Made by a program: the position numbers and the translations under genes
Part shown: positions 33,755 through 46,139 of the stretch, piece by piece
Position numbering within the stretch: the stretch's first letter is position 1
Layout of the letters: each line of letters starts with the position of its first letter
DNA from: Amaurobius ferox
Lineage: Eukaryota; Arthropoda; Arachnida; Araneae; Amaurobiidae
NCBI GenBank assembly: GCA_951213105.1
Contig: OX578142.1
Span: forward strand, 119,941,354 to 120,005,353
DNA: 64,000 bases
Direction: 5' to 3'
The notes under the pieces: model-generated
Database searches by the model: none
What the model saw: the letters and a program-made list of their open reading frames with translations, nothing else
What the model was told of the DNA's origin: nothing

Positions 33755-34990
33755 GCCACTGGCACTGCTTTGCAATGCCACTGGTTGCCTCCGCTGTATA
33801 TATACTTGGGAGGGTTCTATTTTAATGCCATATATGGATTCAATTGGTAAAACAATGAAGGGCAGTGGAATGGAAGCATTATGGGACATTGTGTACTCTC
33901 GTTCAACTGCGTCGCATATATTAAGTGGATACTCTTAATGTAGAGTAGTGCGAGCCTTACATTCCTGACTGCTGCTGCATTAGTTACTATTCTTATCTAA
34001 AGAAATTCCTGAGAGATCAAAACCTCGTAGTATTTTGTATGATGTAACAAAAGAAGAGCAGTAAATGATGCAACAAAAATAGCTGTAAATGAAGCACTGG
34101 ATAGTTAACTAGTTAAAAACAAACGTCTGCCAATTTTTTAAGTGCTGCAAAAAACTTTTGACTCCAGTTGTCCAGCAAAATGATGGCTCATCTTGATCAG
34201 TCAAATGGATTTAATTTCGAATTTTATTTTTGCAGCATGAACTAGAAATTAGGATCTGCATTTGCAGATAACAACTAATATGCTTTTTTATGTTCATACT
34301 ATGAGACACATTCCCTATGCAACATTTAGATGTTCAGCAAATGCTTAAATTGAAGTCCAAAAGTACAGATAAGGAAAGTGATTTATTTACACTAAGAGTA
34401 AAGTATTCTTCTTGTTCTGGAATTTGGATTAATATGTGTATCAAACAGTCACTGATGCGGGCAATGGAATCAGTAAGATAACACATTCTGAAATAGGTTC
34501 ATAGTGCATACCTTTTCACATATAAATGAAGCGTTAGAATTCTTGGAATCTTCATTGACCACTAACGAACAACATGTAGAACTGTGATAAAGTGGTAAAG
34601 CAAGGCATGGCAGTGATCTTATGAAATTTGTGAACTCGTTAAACCAACAGAATCCCTTTGCTCAGATGTTAAATGAGCCTATGTGTTTGTCTTTAGGGTT
34701 AATAGCCAATATTATAGTTAATTGTAACATTGCTTTCGAATTAAGTGTAGCAGCAATGAAAAAAAATTGAAGGGACTGAATTTCAGTGGGATAAAATTGC
34801 GCAGAAATTGCATGGTTGTCACACAGGCAATCAGTAAAAAGTGATGAAATAAGATTCATAGAATTTTTAAGAGCTAAGTTTTAATAAATTCTCAACAGAT
34901 ATGCAATAGAATTACCTGTAACAGTCCTACAAAACTTAAGACTTATTTTAAATTTGAACTACTTGGAGCAATAACAAAATGCAGAATTTA
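33755..34990 (+). pseudogene. Decayed coding remnant of an unnamed repetitive arthropod protein family
   Basis: Short blocks in changing frames read like one ancestral protein. From left to right: KTMKGSGMEALWDIVYSRST (33850-33910), CSGIWINMCIKQSLMRAMES (34419-34470), MCLSLGLIANIIVNCNIA (34681-34734) and a block ending TYFKFELLG (34937-34965). Order and spacing fit a family I have seen repeatedly in arthropod genomes as uncharacterised, multi-copy proteins, but I cannot name it. Many stops and shifts; not functional. The left end abuts the break in the 5' LTR, so sequence upstream is lost. Confidence 0.4.
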
Positions 34991-36404
34991 TTTTATTTTT
35001 AATTCTCGTCAAATACTTGAAGTATTCTGGTTAATTATTACTTAAAATTATCGTTAACGTGTATTTGTAAAGGTTTTAAACATCATGAATTCAGACTTGA
35101 TCATAAATAAATTTCAGAGCCCCAATTCGATATATTTTCTTAAATTGAGTATATTGGTTGCGCTACCAACAATTTATTTTCCATATAAATATAAATAACA
35201 GAAAACGCAATTTAATATCTTAAAACATTCTCCTCTAGAATATGTTTTCGTAAATAGCAGCAATTTTCTGGAAAATGTCAAACACTTTCAATAGCGATCG
35301 CATAAATACAAAAGTCAAGGAAGTAATACATCATGAAAATACATTTTATTCAATTATTCGCTGTAAATAAATATTTTATTGGATTCTGCATGCAGTTGCG
35401 GTACTTTTGTCTCATCGAAACCGCTTTCTCGGTATGTTTAACTTAAATAGCTAGAACATATGTTTCAGTCATTTGGTGCCCTTTTTACTTTTCGTAGTAC
35501 ATGCAAATAATAAGTATTGTAAGGGGGGTTAAAAGTTAACTCTCGGATTTTTATGGATCTAGACGTTTTTAGCATCTCTGAATAAGAATCAAACATTTAT
35601 TCAAGTATGTCTGTCGTAAATCTCTGGAGACAATTATTATTCTCGGATAAATTGAGATAATCATTTAAAATTTGAGACGATTATTGCGATCTATAACCGT
35701 AAGTGTTCTATTCATTTACGAAATAGTTAGGCCGGGACTTAGTCAGACTCTAATTTTCTAAAATACATTTAAAAAGTTTAAATAAATTATAAAAAATTAA
35801 ATACGTTACAAATTGATTTGAAAATACTTATTGATTATGTGCATTTTATGTAAAAAAAAATAACATCATTAAATTTTAACATGCACGGTTCCTGATATCT
35901 TTCACGTTTTTGTTTTATCTAAAATGGAAAACAGCAATCAATAATTAATATATTCACTATTTTCAAACATATAAAGCTTGACGTAAAGCCCAAGCATGGG
36001 CATTTCTTCATTATAAACTAAGAAGTATGTATACTTAGGGAGCAGAGCAAATGCCAAAAAAGAATTTCTACTTCTACAAATATTTCTTACTTTTCAAGAT
36101 TACAATTTTATACATTTTGCTATATGCTCGACAAATATAATATGTTCAAGTACATTGGAACTATCTTTGACCCAATTAAGTGGTTGGTCTAAATATGAAA
36201 TGTTTAACAAAAACTCTTAAACATACGTCTTTTATCGAGTCAGAAGCACAGAACAAAGCAAGCATAAAACAAATGACAAACTACAATTAACTAAACATAG
36301 GTTTACTGATAATAGAAGTAAAACTACGACAAAGCCAAAGGATCGAGACAATCACGAGAATTTTCACGTGAAACAAATAGGCCAAGCTATATACATTTTT
36401 TAAA
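34991..36404. other. Unassigned AT-rich stretch
   Basis: No gene, RNA or window-internal repeat recognised. Confidence 0.4.
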
Positions 36405-36780
36405 TTTCTCTTCTGCATTCACATCTACACAATACACCTCCCAAATTCATCCAAATCACTCTTAATCGGTTTTTCAGATTACGACCGCTGATTTTGACAA
36501 AATCTCGTTCTAGAAACTAAACTGTAAACATTTTTCGGATGTATTTTTTGCCTTCGCTTCGAGACAATGTACGCAGTATACCACTCAAATTTACTTCAAA
36601 TCGCTTTCAGCGGTTTTCGAGAGTGCAAAAGACCGACGATTTTGTTAAAATCCTATTTTATGGCTAAGCAACATAAGTTTTTGGAACTTTTTCCGCATTT
36701 ACATCTACGTAATATATTAAAATTTCCAATTAAATTGAATCCAAATCACTTCAGTGGTTTTTAAGGTTACGAAGGGCCAT
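36405..36780. repeat. Degenerate repeat, about three units of 150 bp
   Basis: A phrase of the type CATTTACATCTACGTAATA, then TCCAAATCACT..AATCGGTTTT, then ACGA.CG..GATTTT, recurs at about 36415, 36565 (partly) and 36696. Low identity between units; origin unknown. Confidence 0.45.
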
Positions 36781-37252
36781 CGATTTTACGCCCACCCACC
36801 CATAGACCAACAAAAGTCCTTTCTGGTACTTAGAGAATGTATTTATCCACAAATGTATTTATAGTAAAAACTCGACTTGTGATTAAATCACTATCACCAT
36901 ACTTTTCTTGGCCTACACCGATTAAAGAAAAAAAAACTGTACACTTAATATATTGTTGAAAACATATCTATTAAGAAAAGTAGTATAAATTGCAATCACT
37001 ATCACCATACTTTCTTCCTGCTCAGAAGGAGGGAAGTAAAATGCTTAGGTTAAAAAAATCAAAAGGTGCGTTAATGGGTTATCACATAAATAAAGTCAAC
37101 CGTAATATAAAATGAAATATCTTAAATATATCGTATTCTAAATATCAATCACATAGACACACACCAATCAGTTTGCATTATTTTTAATACAAAGCGAACA
37201 ATGGCTATCAATGGCTATAGGTCACTTCTCTAATTCTGTCCTATCATCATTA
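36781..37252. other. Unassigned stretch
   Basis: CTATCACCATACTTT is repeated at 36890 and 36998, suggesting a small local duplication. Nothing else seen. Confidence 0.35.
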
Positions 37253-37735
37253 AGCCTCTATCACACGAAGTGACTTCGCTCGTCGCTACTAGTAACAGCG
37301 GCTAACTCAGTCCCTAAAAGCTTGTCATACGTAGCTACTATTTTTACGGTTTCGTCGGGAGAAGGTCAGTCACAGGACAGCAACGCTAACACAACACAGC
37401 CGAAGTTACCTTACACCTTTCTGGTAGATCGGGCGGTCTGGGTCTCAACAATAACAACAACAACGCAGCCGAAACACTGCTCTAGTAGCTACCACGAGAC
37501 GAATGCGTTGTCACACGAGTCGCCCCCAGTGCTTTTCTTAGCGACTTCTAACTCACGTGACCACCGTAGTAGAGCGCTTCTAGCTAGTATAAAAGTTAAC
37601 ATGTTCAATTCAAGTCACCATGAGCATTATAGCCACTGCCCCAGTTTAGTAAGAAACTAGCCTGTCGCACGAAGCGACTACTAGCGGTTATTGCAGTAGC
37701 ACCAAGTCAAGTCGCTTTGAATGAAAAAGGCTTTA
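37253..37735. mobile_element. GCGACT-rich MITE-like element with a nested SINE
   Basis: Both ends carry AAGCCT (plus at 37253; inverted at about 37730) and CACGAAG.GACT blocks (37264 and 37667), and the interior repeats GCGACT/AGTAGC words. This points to an element with short inverted ends and repetitive interior. A SINE fragment with its own target duplication interrupts it at 37405-37461. Superfamily unknown. Confidence 0.4.
37405..37461 (+). mobile_element. 5'-truncated SINE, 57 bp
   Basis: Contains only the end of the shared 3' module (TTACCTTACACCTTTCTGGT, GGTCTGGGTCT) and a (CAA)n tail. Flanked by an imperfect 12-bp target duplication, AACACAGCCGAA (37393-37404) and AACGCAGCCGAA (37462-37473). 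Severe 5' truncation with a duplication is the signature of target-primed reverse transcription. Confidence 0.88.
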
Positions 37736-38985
37736 TTTAGACAAGAACTGAGACAAGGTCTGATTAAATATGGTGTTGGGGAGCGTGAATTGATTTGTCT
37801 CACCAAAAATTTTTTATTACAGATTTATCTAACTGGTTCTTTTAATTTCAAAAGAAGTAGAAAAAAGGAGTAGGTGAACTGTTACATATCAATTTTAGTC
37901 CGATTGTTTGTTCGAACCAGAACGTCCGACCCACTCGAAGCCATTTTAGCCTGATTACAATAGTGGCCCAAATAGCTGAAGGCAATTTATTTCATTTTCA
38001 CGATTTGTTAATTTTCTTCGTTGTTTACCTCAAATACGCGTGTTACCCTAATAAAAATACATCCCCAGCTGATAAAAACTAGCTCCAGTTCTGAAATTTT
38101 GAAACTCCCTGATTGAAATATGCTTATTTCAAAATATGAAATGCTTATGTATTCATCGATCCATAACATGTTAGTCAATTTTAAACCACATCTCTGATTA
38201 ATGAGAATTCAGATTACACACAAGAGACTGGCATTTCCTGAAGTAAAAAAATTGATAAGTAAACATAAAATATTTAACAATGTGTTAAAAAAAATAACCG
38301 ATAAAACAGTAAGTCTAAAGACAGACATGACATATTTTTATTTTCCAAATTTCAAACACAAAATTCTAATTCTAATACTTACTAAATGCAAAATTCGAGA
38401 ATTTCCGTCTAACACTTACTCCTAAAATCCGCTAAAAGAATGCCATTCAAAATTAGCTTAATAAATAGCCCAACACACAAACATTATTTATCTACTCTTT
38501 TTCCATTTCTTTTTGGCAGACATCATTAATCAGGATAGTGCAAACTTGACATTAAACGACCCTTTTGGAAATTTAAAAGAATAATTCCGTCTCCTTTGAA
38601 ACGTTCATGCTAATTTTTGACTCCTAAAGCTCTTATTGTCTTCAGTGTTTTGAATGTATTTGAGCCAACTTCAAGTGTTTATTTTGTCTTTCATTTCGTT
38701 ATTGACTTTTCACTAAGCGTCTAATTTTAGTTAATTACTAGCATTTCTAATAGAGAAACATTCTGCTTAAGCGGAAAAACGTTTAAATTTTTGCAAAATG
38801 TAAATTTTTATATATTTTTCCCTTTAATACATTTTCATTCCAATAATGGCTGTCACTACCACGATGCTATTCAAAAGAATATTGGAGACATCGCATTGTA
38901 ACTCGTGTTAATGTAATGAATAAACCCTTTATTTTGGGTTTTCTTAAAATATACTTATATAGAAGAAATTATGTGAGCTAGAGGT
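37736..38985. other. Unassigned AT-rich stretch
   Basis: No supported gene or repeat. A 74-codon frame at 38201-38425 is AT-rich and featureless. Confidence 0.4.
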
Positions 38986-39070
38986 TTGCATGGGGTCGAG
39001 CCTGGCCCACGGGCTTACGTCCGGTCTCAAGCTTAGGTTTTAGAAAGTCAGGTACGGCAGAGTCGAAACT
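38986..39070. repeat. CGGGCC-type dispersed repeat
   Basis: GC-rich island CTAGAGGTTTGCATGGGGTC...GGCCCACGGGCTTACG in AT-rich DNA; resembles the reverse complement of 8290-8440. Confidence 0.4.
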
Positions 39071-39132
39071 TTTTAATTATAAAATTTTTTAAATTGTTTC
39101 AATGGAGTACATGAAATTAATGTGCTTATTAT

Positions 39133-39800
39133 ATTCCTTATATACATAGTATAATGTAAAAGGAAAGTATTGTGATGGGGTCAAAAATTTGAATTCGAGT
39201 TTTCGACGGAAGAGCGCATTTCAAGCATTCATGAACTCAAATCTATCGTTTTTGAGGTTATGTCTGTGTGTATATGTGTGGAGGGAAGTATGTGTATGTT
39301 TGTATGGGGGGTCAAGTATGTGTGTGTTTGTGTATGAGTCTGTCGAAACAATATCTCACAAATGAATGAAGCGGTTCGAACGACATTTGGTACAAAAATT
39401 ACAATCCGTGAATACTGAAAACCTATTGTTTTTAAACACAATCGAATGTTCGAAAATCCCCAAAATTTCGAATGAAATTTTAAAAAAATCATCAAAATAT
39501 CAGAACCTTTAATAAAGTTGCATAAATAATCATTGATTATGTAATTTTTTATTAGAAAACGATTGACATAAACTTTAGAACGCTATTATTAACCGTTCTC
39601 GAGATATTACACATTTTTTAAATAAATTTATCAAAAAATTACATAAAATTAAAAGAAGTATTAACTATTGTGAAATATGTTTACTTTTCATATGTAATAT
39701 TATGCAATAAATTTGTTAGTATCATTCTTATAGATCTAGTCCATTTCATTCACGAGAACAGATACTTAGGGTAACAGTTTTATATTTTGACGCCTAAAAA
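39133..39800 (+). repeat. Dispersed repeat family 2, copy 2
   Basis: Same block order as 7115-7870: the head with TAATGTAAAAGGAAAGTATTG, GAGTTTTCGACGGAAGAGCG, a (TG)-rich tract with GTATGTGTATG words, the GATTGACATAAACTTTAGAA block and the CTTTTCATATGTAATATT block. No coding capacity. Confidence 0.65.
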
Positions 39801-40483
39801 TTCATCAACAGCCATTTATCAACTATAAGAATAACCTGTTTCTCCGTCTGTAAACATCTTGCATAACAACTAAGAAAGAAACATTTTGCATACCAACATT
39901 TTTTAACAAAAAACGTATTAGGTATAAAAATGGCCTGTTTTGTGCAGAGCCTGTATCTCCGCGTTACGGTTTCCAGAAGGAAAATCGAAATAGCCAAATG
40001 AGTAGACGAGTGAGTGAACAAAATGGGTAACAAAATGAGTATACGACATCATCCGAATGGCGTCAGGCGATGGGAGGTAAAAGGTGTCCCGAAGGGACCA
40101 GCAACAGTCGGAAGTAACCAAAGCCCTAAATGTCAATCGTTCCGTCAGTTGTCGCCTGTGGAGCCGGTATCAAAGTGAAGGAGCAATGTCACAAAAATCA
40201 GTAAGTCAGCCAGAGCTCAGGCTGACAGTTTTCTGTGCCTACAAGCACGACGCCACAAGTCAATCACTGCACATCAGCTTGCTTCCGACTTTGCAGCGTC
40301 GGCAGGAAGGGCAGTATCTCGGCAAACTGTTTACAGACGGCTACATGCAAGTCAGCTGTATGCACGGCGACTAGTGGTTTGTGTCCCACTGACGTCCTCG
40401 TACAGAGGGACTCGAGGTCACCTATAACAGAACTCAACAATAATGGGGTACTGTGTTTCTCACGAATGAGTCCTGGTTTAGTG

Positions 40484-40735
40484 TTCATAGTGATTACTGG
40501 CGGGTATTAGTTTGGTGTACGTTCTGATTACTGACGGGTATTTGTTTGGTGTACATAGTGATTACTAACGGGTATTAGTTTGGTGTACATAATGATCACT
40601 GACGGGTATTTGTTTGGTGTACATAGCGATTACTGACGGTTACTTGTTTGGTTACATAGTGATTAGTTCCAAACAGGAGGTCATAAGTAACAACAACAAC
40701 AACATAGTGATTACTGGCGGTATTGGTTTGGAGAA
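40484..40735 (+). repeat. 34-bp tandem repeat inside the Tc1 pseudogene
   Basis: Units with GTGATTACTGACGGGTATT.GTTTGGTGTACATA start at about 40492, 40526, 40560, 40594, 40628, 40661 and, after the SINE, 40709. The unit derives from the transposase codons for HSDYW.VLVW. Since 34 is not a multiple of three, the expansion destroyed the frame. Confidence 0.9.
40666..40701 (+). mobile_element. SINE tail, 36 bp, with target duplication
   Basis: GTTCCAAACAGGAGGTCATAAGTAA plus (CAA)n resembles the last bases of the tRNA-SINE at 1774-2020 (GGATAAGTCA + CAA repeats). It is flanked by a perfect 12-bp duplication, ACATAGTGATTA, at 40654-40665 and 40702-40713. The duplication comes from a tandem unit, so part of that match could be array periodicity. 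Confidence 0.7.
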
Positions 40736-41009
40736 AGCCTGGAATTCGCCATCCCGTCAGTAACATCTGCAAAATGAACGCATACAGAGGCAGTGGTTTG
40801 ATGCTTTGGGCAGGGATTCCTGTCGGCGCCCACATCTCCCCTCGTGGTACTGTGACTGTAGTGCGGTATAGAGATGTTTCACTGATATATAGTGGTATTG
40901 GTATGCAATCAAAATCCCATGTTTTTGTTTACCTCTATTATTAAATTATTTATTGATAATTTTCTTTGCATTTCCCCACGCTAGTCTCTTTTGTTATACC
41001 CCATGATCT

Positions 41010-41195
41010 GTGAAAGTTTCAATGAATTCGAATAAATATTTTTCTTTTTATCTGCTTTTTTCACTCTATTGCTTAACTTTCGGACATGAGTGTACGTCAT
41101 ACTGGCTTCCAAATTATGGTGATTATCTTACTAATGGTGATGATTGTACTAATAAAAATGTATTAAAAAAAAATAGGTGGATTTGCTGGCATTAA
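41010..41195 (+). CDS. Possible small secreted peptide, unsupported
   Basis: A 61-codon frame whose residues about 7-24 (KYFSFYLLFSLYCLTFG) look like a signal peptide, followed by a short region with three cysteines and a C-terminal WICWH. The frame is AT-rich with an eight-lysine-type A run near the end, no homology is recognised and no promoter or splice structure is clear. It follows directly on a dead transposon. Treat as a candidate only. Confidence 0.2.
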   Translation: MKVSMNSNKYFSFYLLFSLYCLTFGHECTSYWLPNYGDYLTNGDDCTNKNVLKKNRWICWH

Positions 41196-41419
41196 AACGT
41201 CTCTACTACAAATCCGCAGATTGACACGTTTGTTGATAGCCAGGATAGCTCTGTCGGTAGAACGCTTATTTGGAAGGCAGAAGAACGGAAAATTCTCTGA
41301 GTAAATTATTTTAGTTTTCTAGCAAAGACCAGGTAACTACTTACTTAGAACCCAGAAATGTAGACGAGTTCAAAGCCTGGATAAGAAAGATGTTATACAG
41401 TGTAACTAAAAAAGTATTT

Positions 41420-41815
41420 AAGCATCCCAATAACTTTATAAAGAGAGGTTCATGAGTGTACATTTTATGTCTGTCTATAGTAAAGTCACCATACCTGATC
41501 AAGTAAAAATGATTTCAGTGTCCCTAGTGGAAAATTAAAACAGTTAGGATAACGAACTCCACAACAAAGCGAGATAGAAGAAAAACGCCAATCACAAAGT
41601 TGTAGAGCATTATTTAATTAGAAGAATAAACAATTAAACCGTTGCAGTACACATTTATTTGCTACAATATGGTTATTGTCGAATAGCTGCTCTATTCAGC
41701 AATGCTAATATAAACAATACTTACATGAACAGGAATGTAATGTGGAACCTGTTCAAAATGGTCTCTTCGACAGCAATGCACGTTTGAATTCGAGAAAGAA
41801 TATTAACAACCCATA
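41420..41815 (-). mobile_element. Second copy of the 20-kb TIR element, deleted and truncated
   Basis: The outer block 41425-41615 matches one TIR (TCTATAGTAAAGTCACCATAC, CTAGTGGAAAATTAAAAC). The inner block 41668-41795 matches the reverse complement of 20450-20560 (AGCAATGCTAATATAAACAA, TACTTACATGAACAGGAAT). Relative to 20142-21412 this copy is reversed, lacks most of the interior and stops where R2-like sequence begins. Confidence 0.5.
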
Positions 41816-41849
41816 TTTTTTTAACACTCCCTTTTTCTCCCAGCGGGGA

Positions 41850-43722
41850 AGGGGTAACCCCATGCAGGAACGCATTCGCAGAACTACCCTATTCCAGTGC
41901 GCCGCATCAGTACTTGAAAAGCCGTCATGTTGCTATGTCTCCTGAACACTTGGTAAGAACCCAGTACCACCCTCGATGCAAGAGTCTTGATATCTCGACA
42001 CTTAATAACTCCCAACTCGAGCAGTTCTTTTGCACTGTCTAGCGACCAAATCTCCCTCCAATTGATGGTACGGGAGGAGGTGGTGACAGTGGACGCCCCA
42101 GTACAGCTCCGCAATGCATGGTAAAGTGCGTTGGAGCTGTACTTCAGTTGTTTGGCAGTATGGGCGTCATTCAGATGAATACTGTCACCCACCACTTGAG
42201 CATCTATAATAAAGAGTGGTGTGGTCCTTCGTAGCGATCAGATCAGGCTTGAGCTTCCCCTAACTAAGATCGTAAATAGGCTCGGAGCTCACTTCGTACA
42301 CGTTTCTCTCCGGGTTGCGCTGCAGGAAAGGCACAATGTTGTTGTGTCTCCTTATCCTGGAGCCATGGGTACGGAAACACAACTGGACGGTATGGTTGGG
42401 AGTCTTAACAGCAACGCACCCAGTCCGACAAGCTCGCTCTTTCTCGGGTCGCCCTCTGCTGGTCCTGGATCTAGCAGGCAGCGCATTAATTCGGGTCTTG
42501 ATGGAATGCATATACTCCCTGCCGTTTAGGAGCAAAGCCCCATCTGAGATCCAGGTATTCTGACTTGGAACTGCACTCGCTTCTCTCAATGCCGCGCCAT
42601 CGACGTTATTGTAGAGACGGCGCGCCCACATTCGATGCTCTGAATGGGTGGACATCAGGCTCCATCCACCTTGATATTTAAGGTGTTCTTTCGCGAGGAG
42701 CAGCACCCGCCGGTAGTACGACGGCGCCAGGCCAGCTGGACCCTCGACCCCATAACGGGTTAGCATGCTCCTCAAGCGATTGAAACGACAACGGGGAGCC
42801 ATTCATCTGAGAGAGGGGATTCCAAGTCCTCTGTCGCGCACCGCTGCGTGAGAATACAAGACGGGAGTGTCGTCTGGGAGATCCAGCCATTTTCTGATGT
42901 AGCTCCTAACCTTGGTGTTGGCCTTCCGCAGCTATCCTATATTTGTACGACCTAAGGCCAGTTGGTGAAAAACACCAGGCAGGAGGTGGCACCGGACAGC
43001 ATATAGACGCTGTTGGGGCTTCAACGGTGCCTTGGACAGGATCCCTATCTCCACTTCCAAATGTGGAAGGATATCCACCTTGGCTCTTCCAGTGGCAGTG
43101 AACTCTACCCCAAGATATTTAAAAGATGACAACACCCCAAGGGGGGGGGGGGGCAGAGTTCCATTGCCGACCTTGAATGTGCAGTCGGCAACCTTCATTT
43201 TCTTCTCTCGGCCGCTGGGAATCAAAGAGATGGTAAAATATTTTAAAATGTTGATAGTCAAGCCAAGGGACTTCAGATACATGCAACCCTTGTCGAGGAG
43301 GGTCTGCAGTCCTTTCTTCGTCTCGGCAAAGAGCAAGACGTCGTCTGCGAAGGCAGCCACGTTGATGGTACGGCTGCCAACAGGAAATCCGGTGTGGTAG
43401 GGCAGACTCCGGATGAATCCATCCTTCGCTATGTTAAACAGGAGGGGTGACATGGGATCCCCCTGTCTGATCCCCCTGTACACCTCTTATTTGTATGAGG
43501 GCATCAAACACATCGTTGGAGAACTGGAGAACCGTCTGACCAGCAGAGTATGATTGTTTTATGAAATCAACAAACAGAGATGGAAGAAGAAAGTTCTCCA
43601 GTGCTCCCATGAGAGCCTGATGAGCGATGGAGTCAAAGGCCTTTTGCAAGTCAATGGATGCCACGAAAACGGGTCCCAACTCGGATATCCTACCGTTAAG
43701 AACAACATCCCAGAGGGTCGAG
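41850..43722 (-). pseudogene. R2-like non-LTR retrotransposon, 5'-truncated, broken
   Basis: Read from 43722 down. The reverse transcriptase part begins with a SELGPVFVASIDLQKAFDS block (palm motif), then QGDPMSPLLFN and AFADDVLLFAE, the catalytic FADD at about 43338-43350. A one-base indel in a G run near 43475 splits it. After a thumb-like region with a stop near 42932 comes a block matching the R2-specific zinc finger (CRTGC...H...C, near 42410) with RIRRHN. Then comes the restriction-like endonuclease: KPDLIATKDHTT and DAQVV at about 42245-42160, interrupted by one stop. The order RT, CCHC finger, PD..D endonuclease is diagnostic for R2/NeSL-type elements. The flanks are not 28S rDNA. The N-terminal DNA-binding fingers are missing. 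Confidence 0.75.
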
Positions 43723-43734
43723 TTCTCAAGACTC

Positions 43735-45295
43735 TGTTTATTTGTGTGTTTGTCTCATCATCAGGGGAGAACAGCTGCCCAAAATTTCATGAAATTTTAT
43801 GGATATCCGTAAAATAACCCCACTTGAAATTTAATCCATGTTTTGAGTTTCTAGGACCAGGGTTTGTCTAGATATTAATAAAAACGCACCATTAAACCTT
43901 CCATATACATAGCATTATGCAGATAATAATTTTACGCAAATTTATTTGAAGAAAATTATATCAGGTTACTAAGCACCGCAATTAAATCCAATGAGATTAA
44001 ACAGCAGACGATTTTTATTAAATCTTTCCCGATTTAAATAATTAAGAAATGCATATAAAAATTAATTTTATTGGAATTGCATTTTTGATTGGATTACATC
44101 CATTACGGCTTTCGAGTTAAAAAAGTTACGTAGATAAATACTATTTTTATTTTCTTAAGTCATCTGTTTTATTTTAGCAAATATTTTTCAAACTCATGTT
44201 ATTGTGTTTAACCAATTGATGCAACAGAATAAAGATGGTACTGGTATATCTTCTAATACCATTTTAGCGCTTTCCTTTCGGCATTTGTTGATCCAATTTC
44301 ATAGTCCTTTCATTTTGATATATATTGATCCAATTTCATATTTTTTGCAAATTTGTTTAGAAACGATACCTGGATGTTTAATTTTTCGGATCCGCCTCTG
44401 AAGATAAATTTGTATAGCGAGAACAGAGATTCTTATACTTCTGTTTAAAATGATTAAATTAAATATTTTAATAGAATGAATGTCATTTAGAATACTATAG
44501 GAAATCGCACATAATTGTCAATTTTAAGTTTCTTGATATTAAATATTCCGTACGAAGAACCGTTATACTGCTAGTAAAATATATCACTCCTAACACATAT
44601 TTCAAATAAGCAAAATTAAAGAGAATAAATAAAGAGTTCAAATAAGCAAAATAGAGAAAAAAAATCTTGTGTCAGAGATTTTAATATTGAGATCATCCCT
44701 TACGTAAAACAGCTTTCGGTGAAATGATTTGTTCACATATTTTTTTTTGCTTCGATCGCGCCCAAAAGTAAAACACCAAAATAAAACATGCCAGAGAATT
44801 TTCTGTGTTGCAATTAAGGAAAGATGGATGGCACATTTCATCATTTCCCCCAAAATGATGCTGTAAAATGGATGCCAAACTTTGGTATTATGTTTCGGTC
44901 ATAAATATATTTCATACAAGAAAACTGAAAGATAAAATAATGCACAATTGATCATCATACAGTTAAAAGAATAATTGTTTGCTCGTCGCATTTATTTTGG
45001 GTGTTATTATGATATTTTCTTTTAGTAAGTAATACATAAAATAAACTATGTAAGTTGTTTTGATTTAATTCTCTACTTTGAGAGTAAATGTAACCTCAGC
45101 TAAAATATAGTGTATTTGGTATAATTTTAATTTTAAATATTTTAAAAGTATTGGAGGTTTATACATTTGAAATGTATTTCTTAAATAAATTAAATGTATA
45201 AAGTATGATAATGGAAATAAAAAACATCCATTGTTCTATCAATAAACCCTCATTGGTTTGGTTTGGTTTGGTTTCGATGTAATAATCATTTAAAT
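43735..45295. other. Mostly unassigned; one short dispersed repeat
   Basis: The only recurring piece is 44800-44925 (TGTGTTGCAATTAAGGAAAG, ATGCCAAACTTTGGTATT), which reappears at 59138-59255 in the same orientation. A GGTTTGGTTTGGTTT run lies at 45256. No gene seen. Confidence 0.4.
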
Positions 45296-45838
45296 TGGCT
45301 GATACGGAAATAGATTACCTTGACCGCAATAAAATCTAGAAATTTCAAAAATAAAACTCACTTTAATTAATATATATTTGGATATATTAATATTAATATA
45401 TTATTGTTTTGAAATTTATCCTACGATCAAATAAGATTCGGTAAATCCGAAATTTGCATACGTCTATTTCAAGTAACCGATACGGAAATATATTATCTTG
45501 ACCGCAATAAAATCTAGAAATTTCAAAAATAAAACTCACTTTAATTAATACATATTTGGATATATTAATATTAATATATTATTGTTTTGAAATTCATCCT
45601 ACGATCAAATGAGATTCAGTAAATCCGAAAATTGCATACATCTATTTCAAGTAACCGATACGGAAATAAATTATCTTGACAGCAATAAAATCTAGAAATT
45701 TCAAAAAATAAAACTCACTTTAATTAATACATATTTGGGTATATTAATATTAATATATTATTGGTTTGAAATTTTTCCTGCGATCAAATAAGATTCAGTA
45801 AATCCGAAAATTGCATACATCTATTTCAAGTAACCGAT
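45296..45838. repeat. 178-bp tandem satellite, three units
   Basis: Units begin GATACGGAAATA at 45301, 45479 and 45657 and share a palindromic core (ATATTAATATTAATATAT) and AGATTCAGTAAATCCGAAA. Units differ by a few percent. A monomer length near 180 bp with a palindromic core is typical of satellite DNA, but only three units are present. Confidence 0.9.
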
Positions 45839-46139
45839 TTATATAAAATTTCAAACTTATATCACATTTTGAACTTTTCTTACACGTTAAAGATGTACTA
45901 TCCCCTTAAGTATTTAAGTTTCTAGTTTACTAGCCTGAAAATGGAGCGCAAGTTTATTTATTTTCTGAGCACTTTATTGACTTTAGTCAGTATCTCACCT
46001 GATAATGATTTTAAACTATTACTTTACCAAAATCGCTTCCAGATGATTCGATGCATATTTCTAAAAAAAGTTAACTCGACCTTCGGTCAATAGATATAAA
46101 CCTCTGTAGAAGACATTGAATATCTATTTCTTAGGATCT

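Larger units (their letters stand above)
40060..40950 (+). pseudogene. Tc1-like transposase pseudogene
   Basis: The N-terminal helix-turn-helix is recognisable at 40084-40180 (SEVTKALNVNRSVSCRLWSR). A second DNA-binding part follows in another frame (ISRQTVYRRLH-like, about 40315-40355), then VFLTNESWFSVHSDYW at about 40452-40500, matching the FTDESRF motif around the first catalytic Asp (here Asn), and AYRGSGLMLWAGIPVGAH at about 40779-40830. The catalytic core is broken by a 34-bp tandem expansion (40484-40735) and a nested SINE tail. Several frameshifts and stops; the C-terminal DDE part is missing. Dead copy. Confidence 0.7.

Noticed and set aside
42932..43483. Intact reverse-transcriptase gene
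   Set aside because: Only part of the palm and thumb is open; a frameshift upstream and stops downstream show decay.
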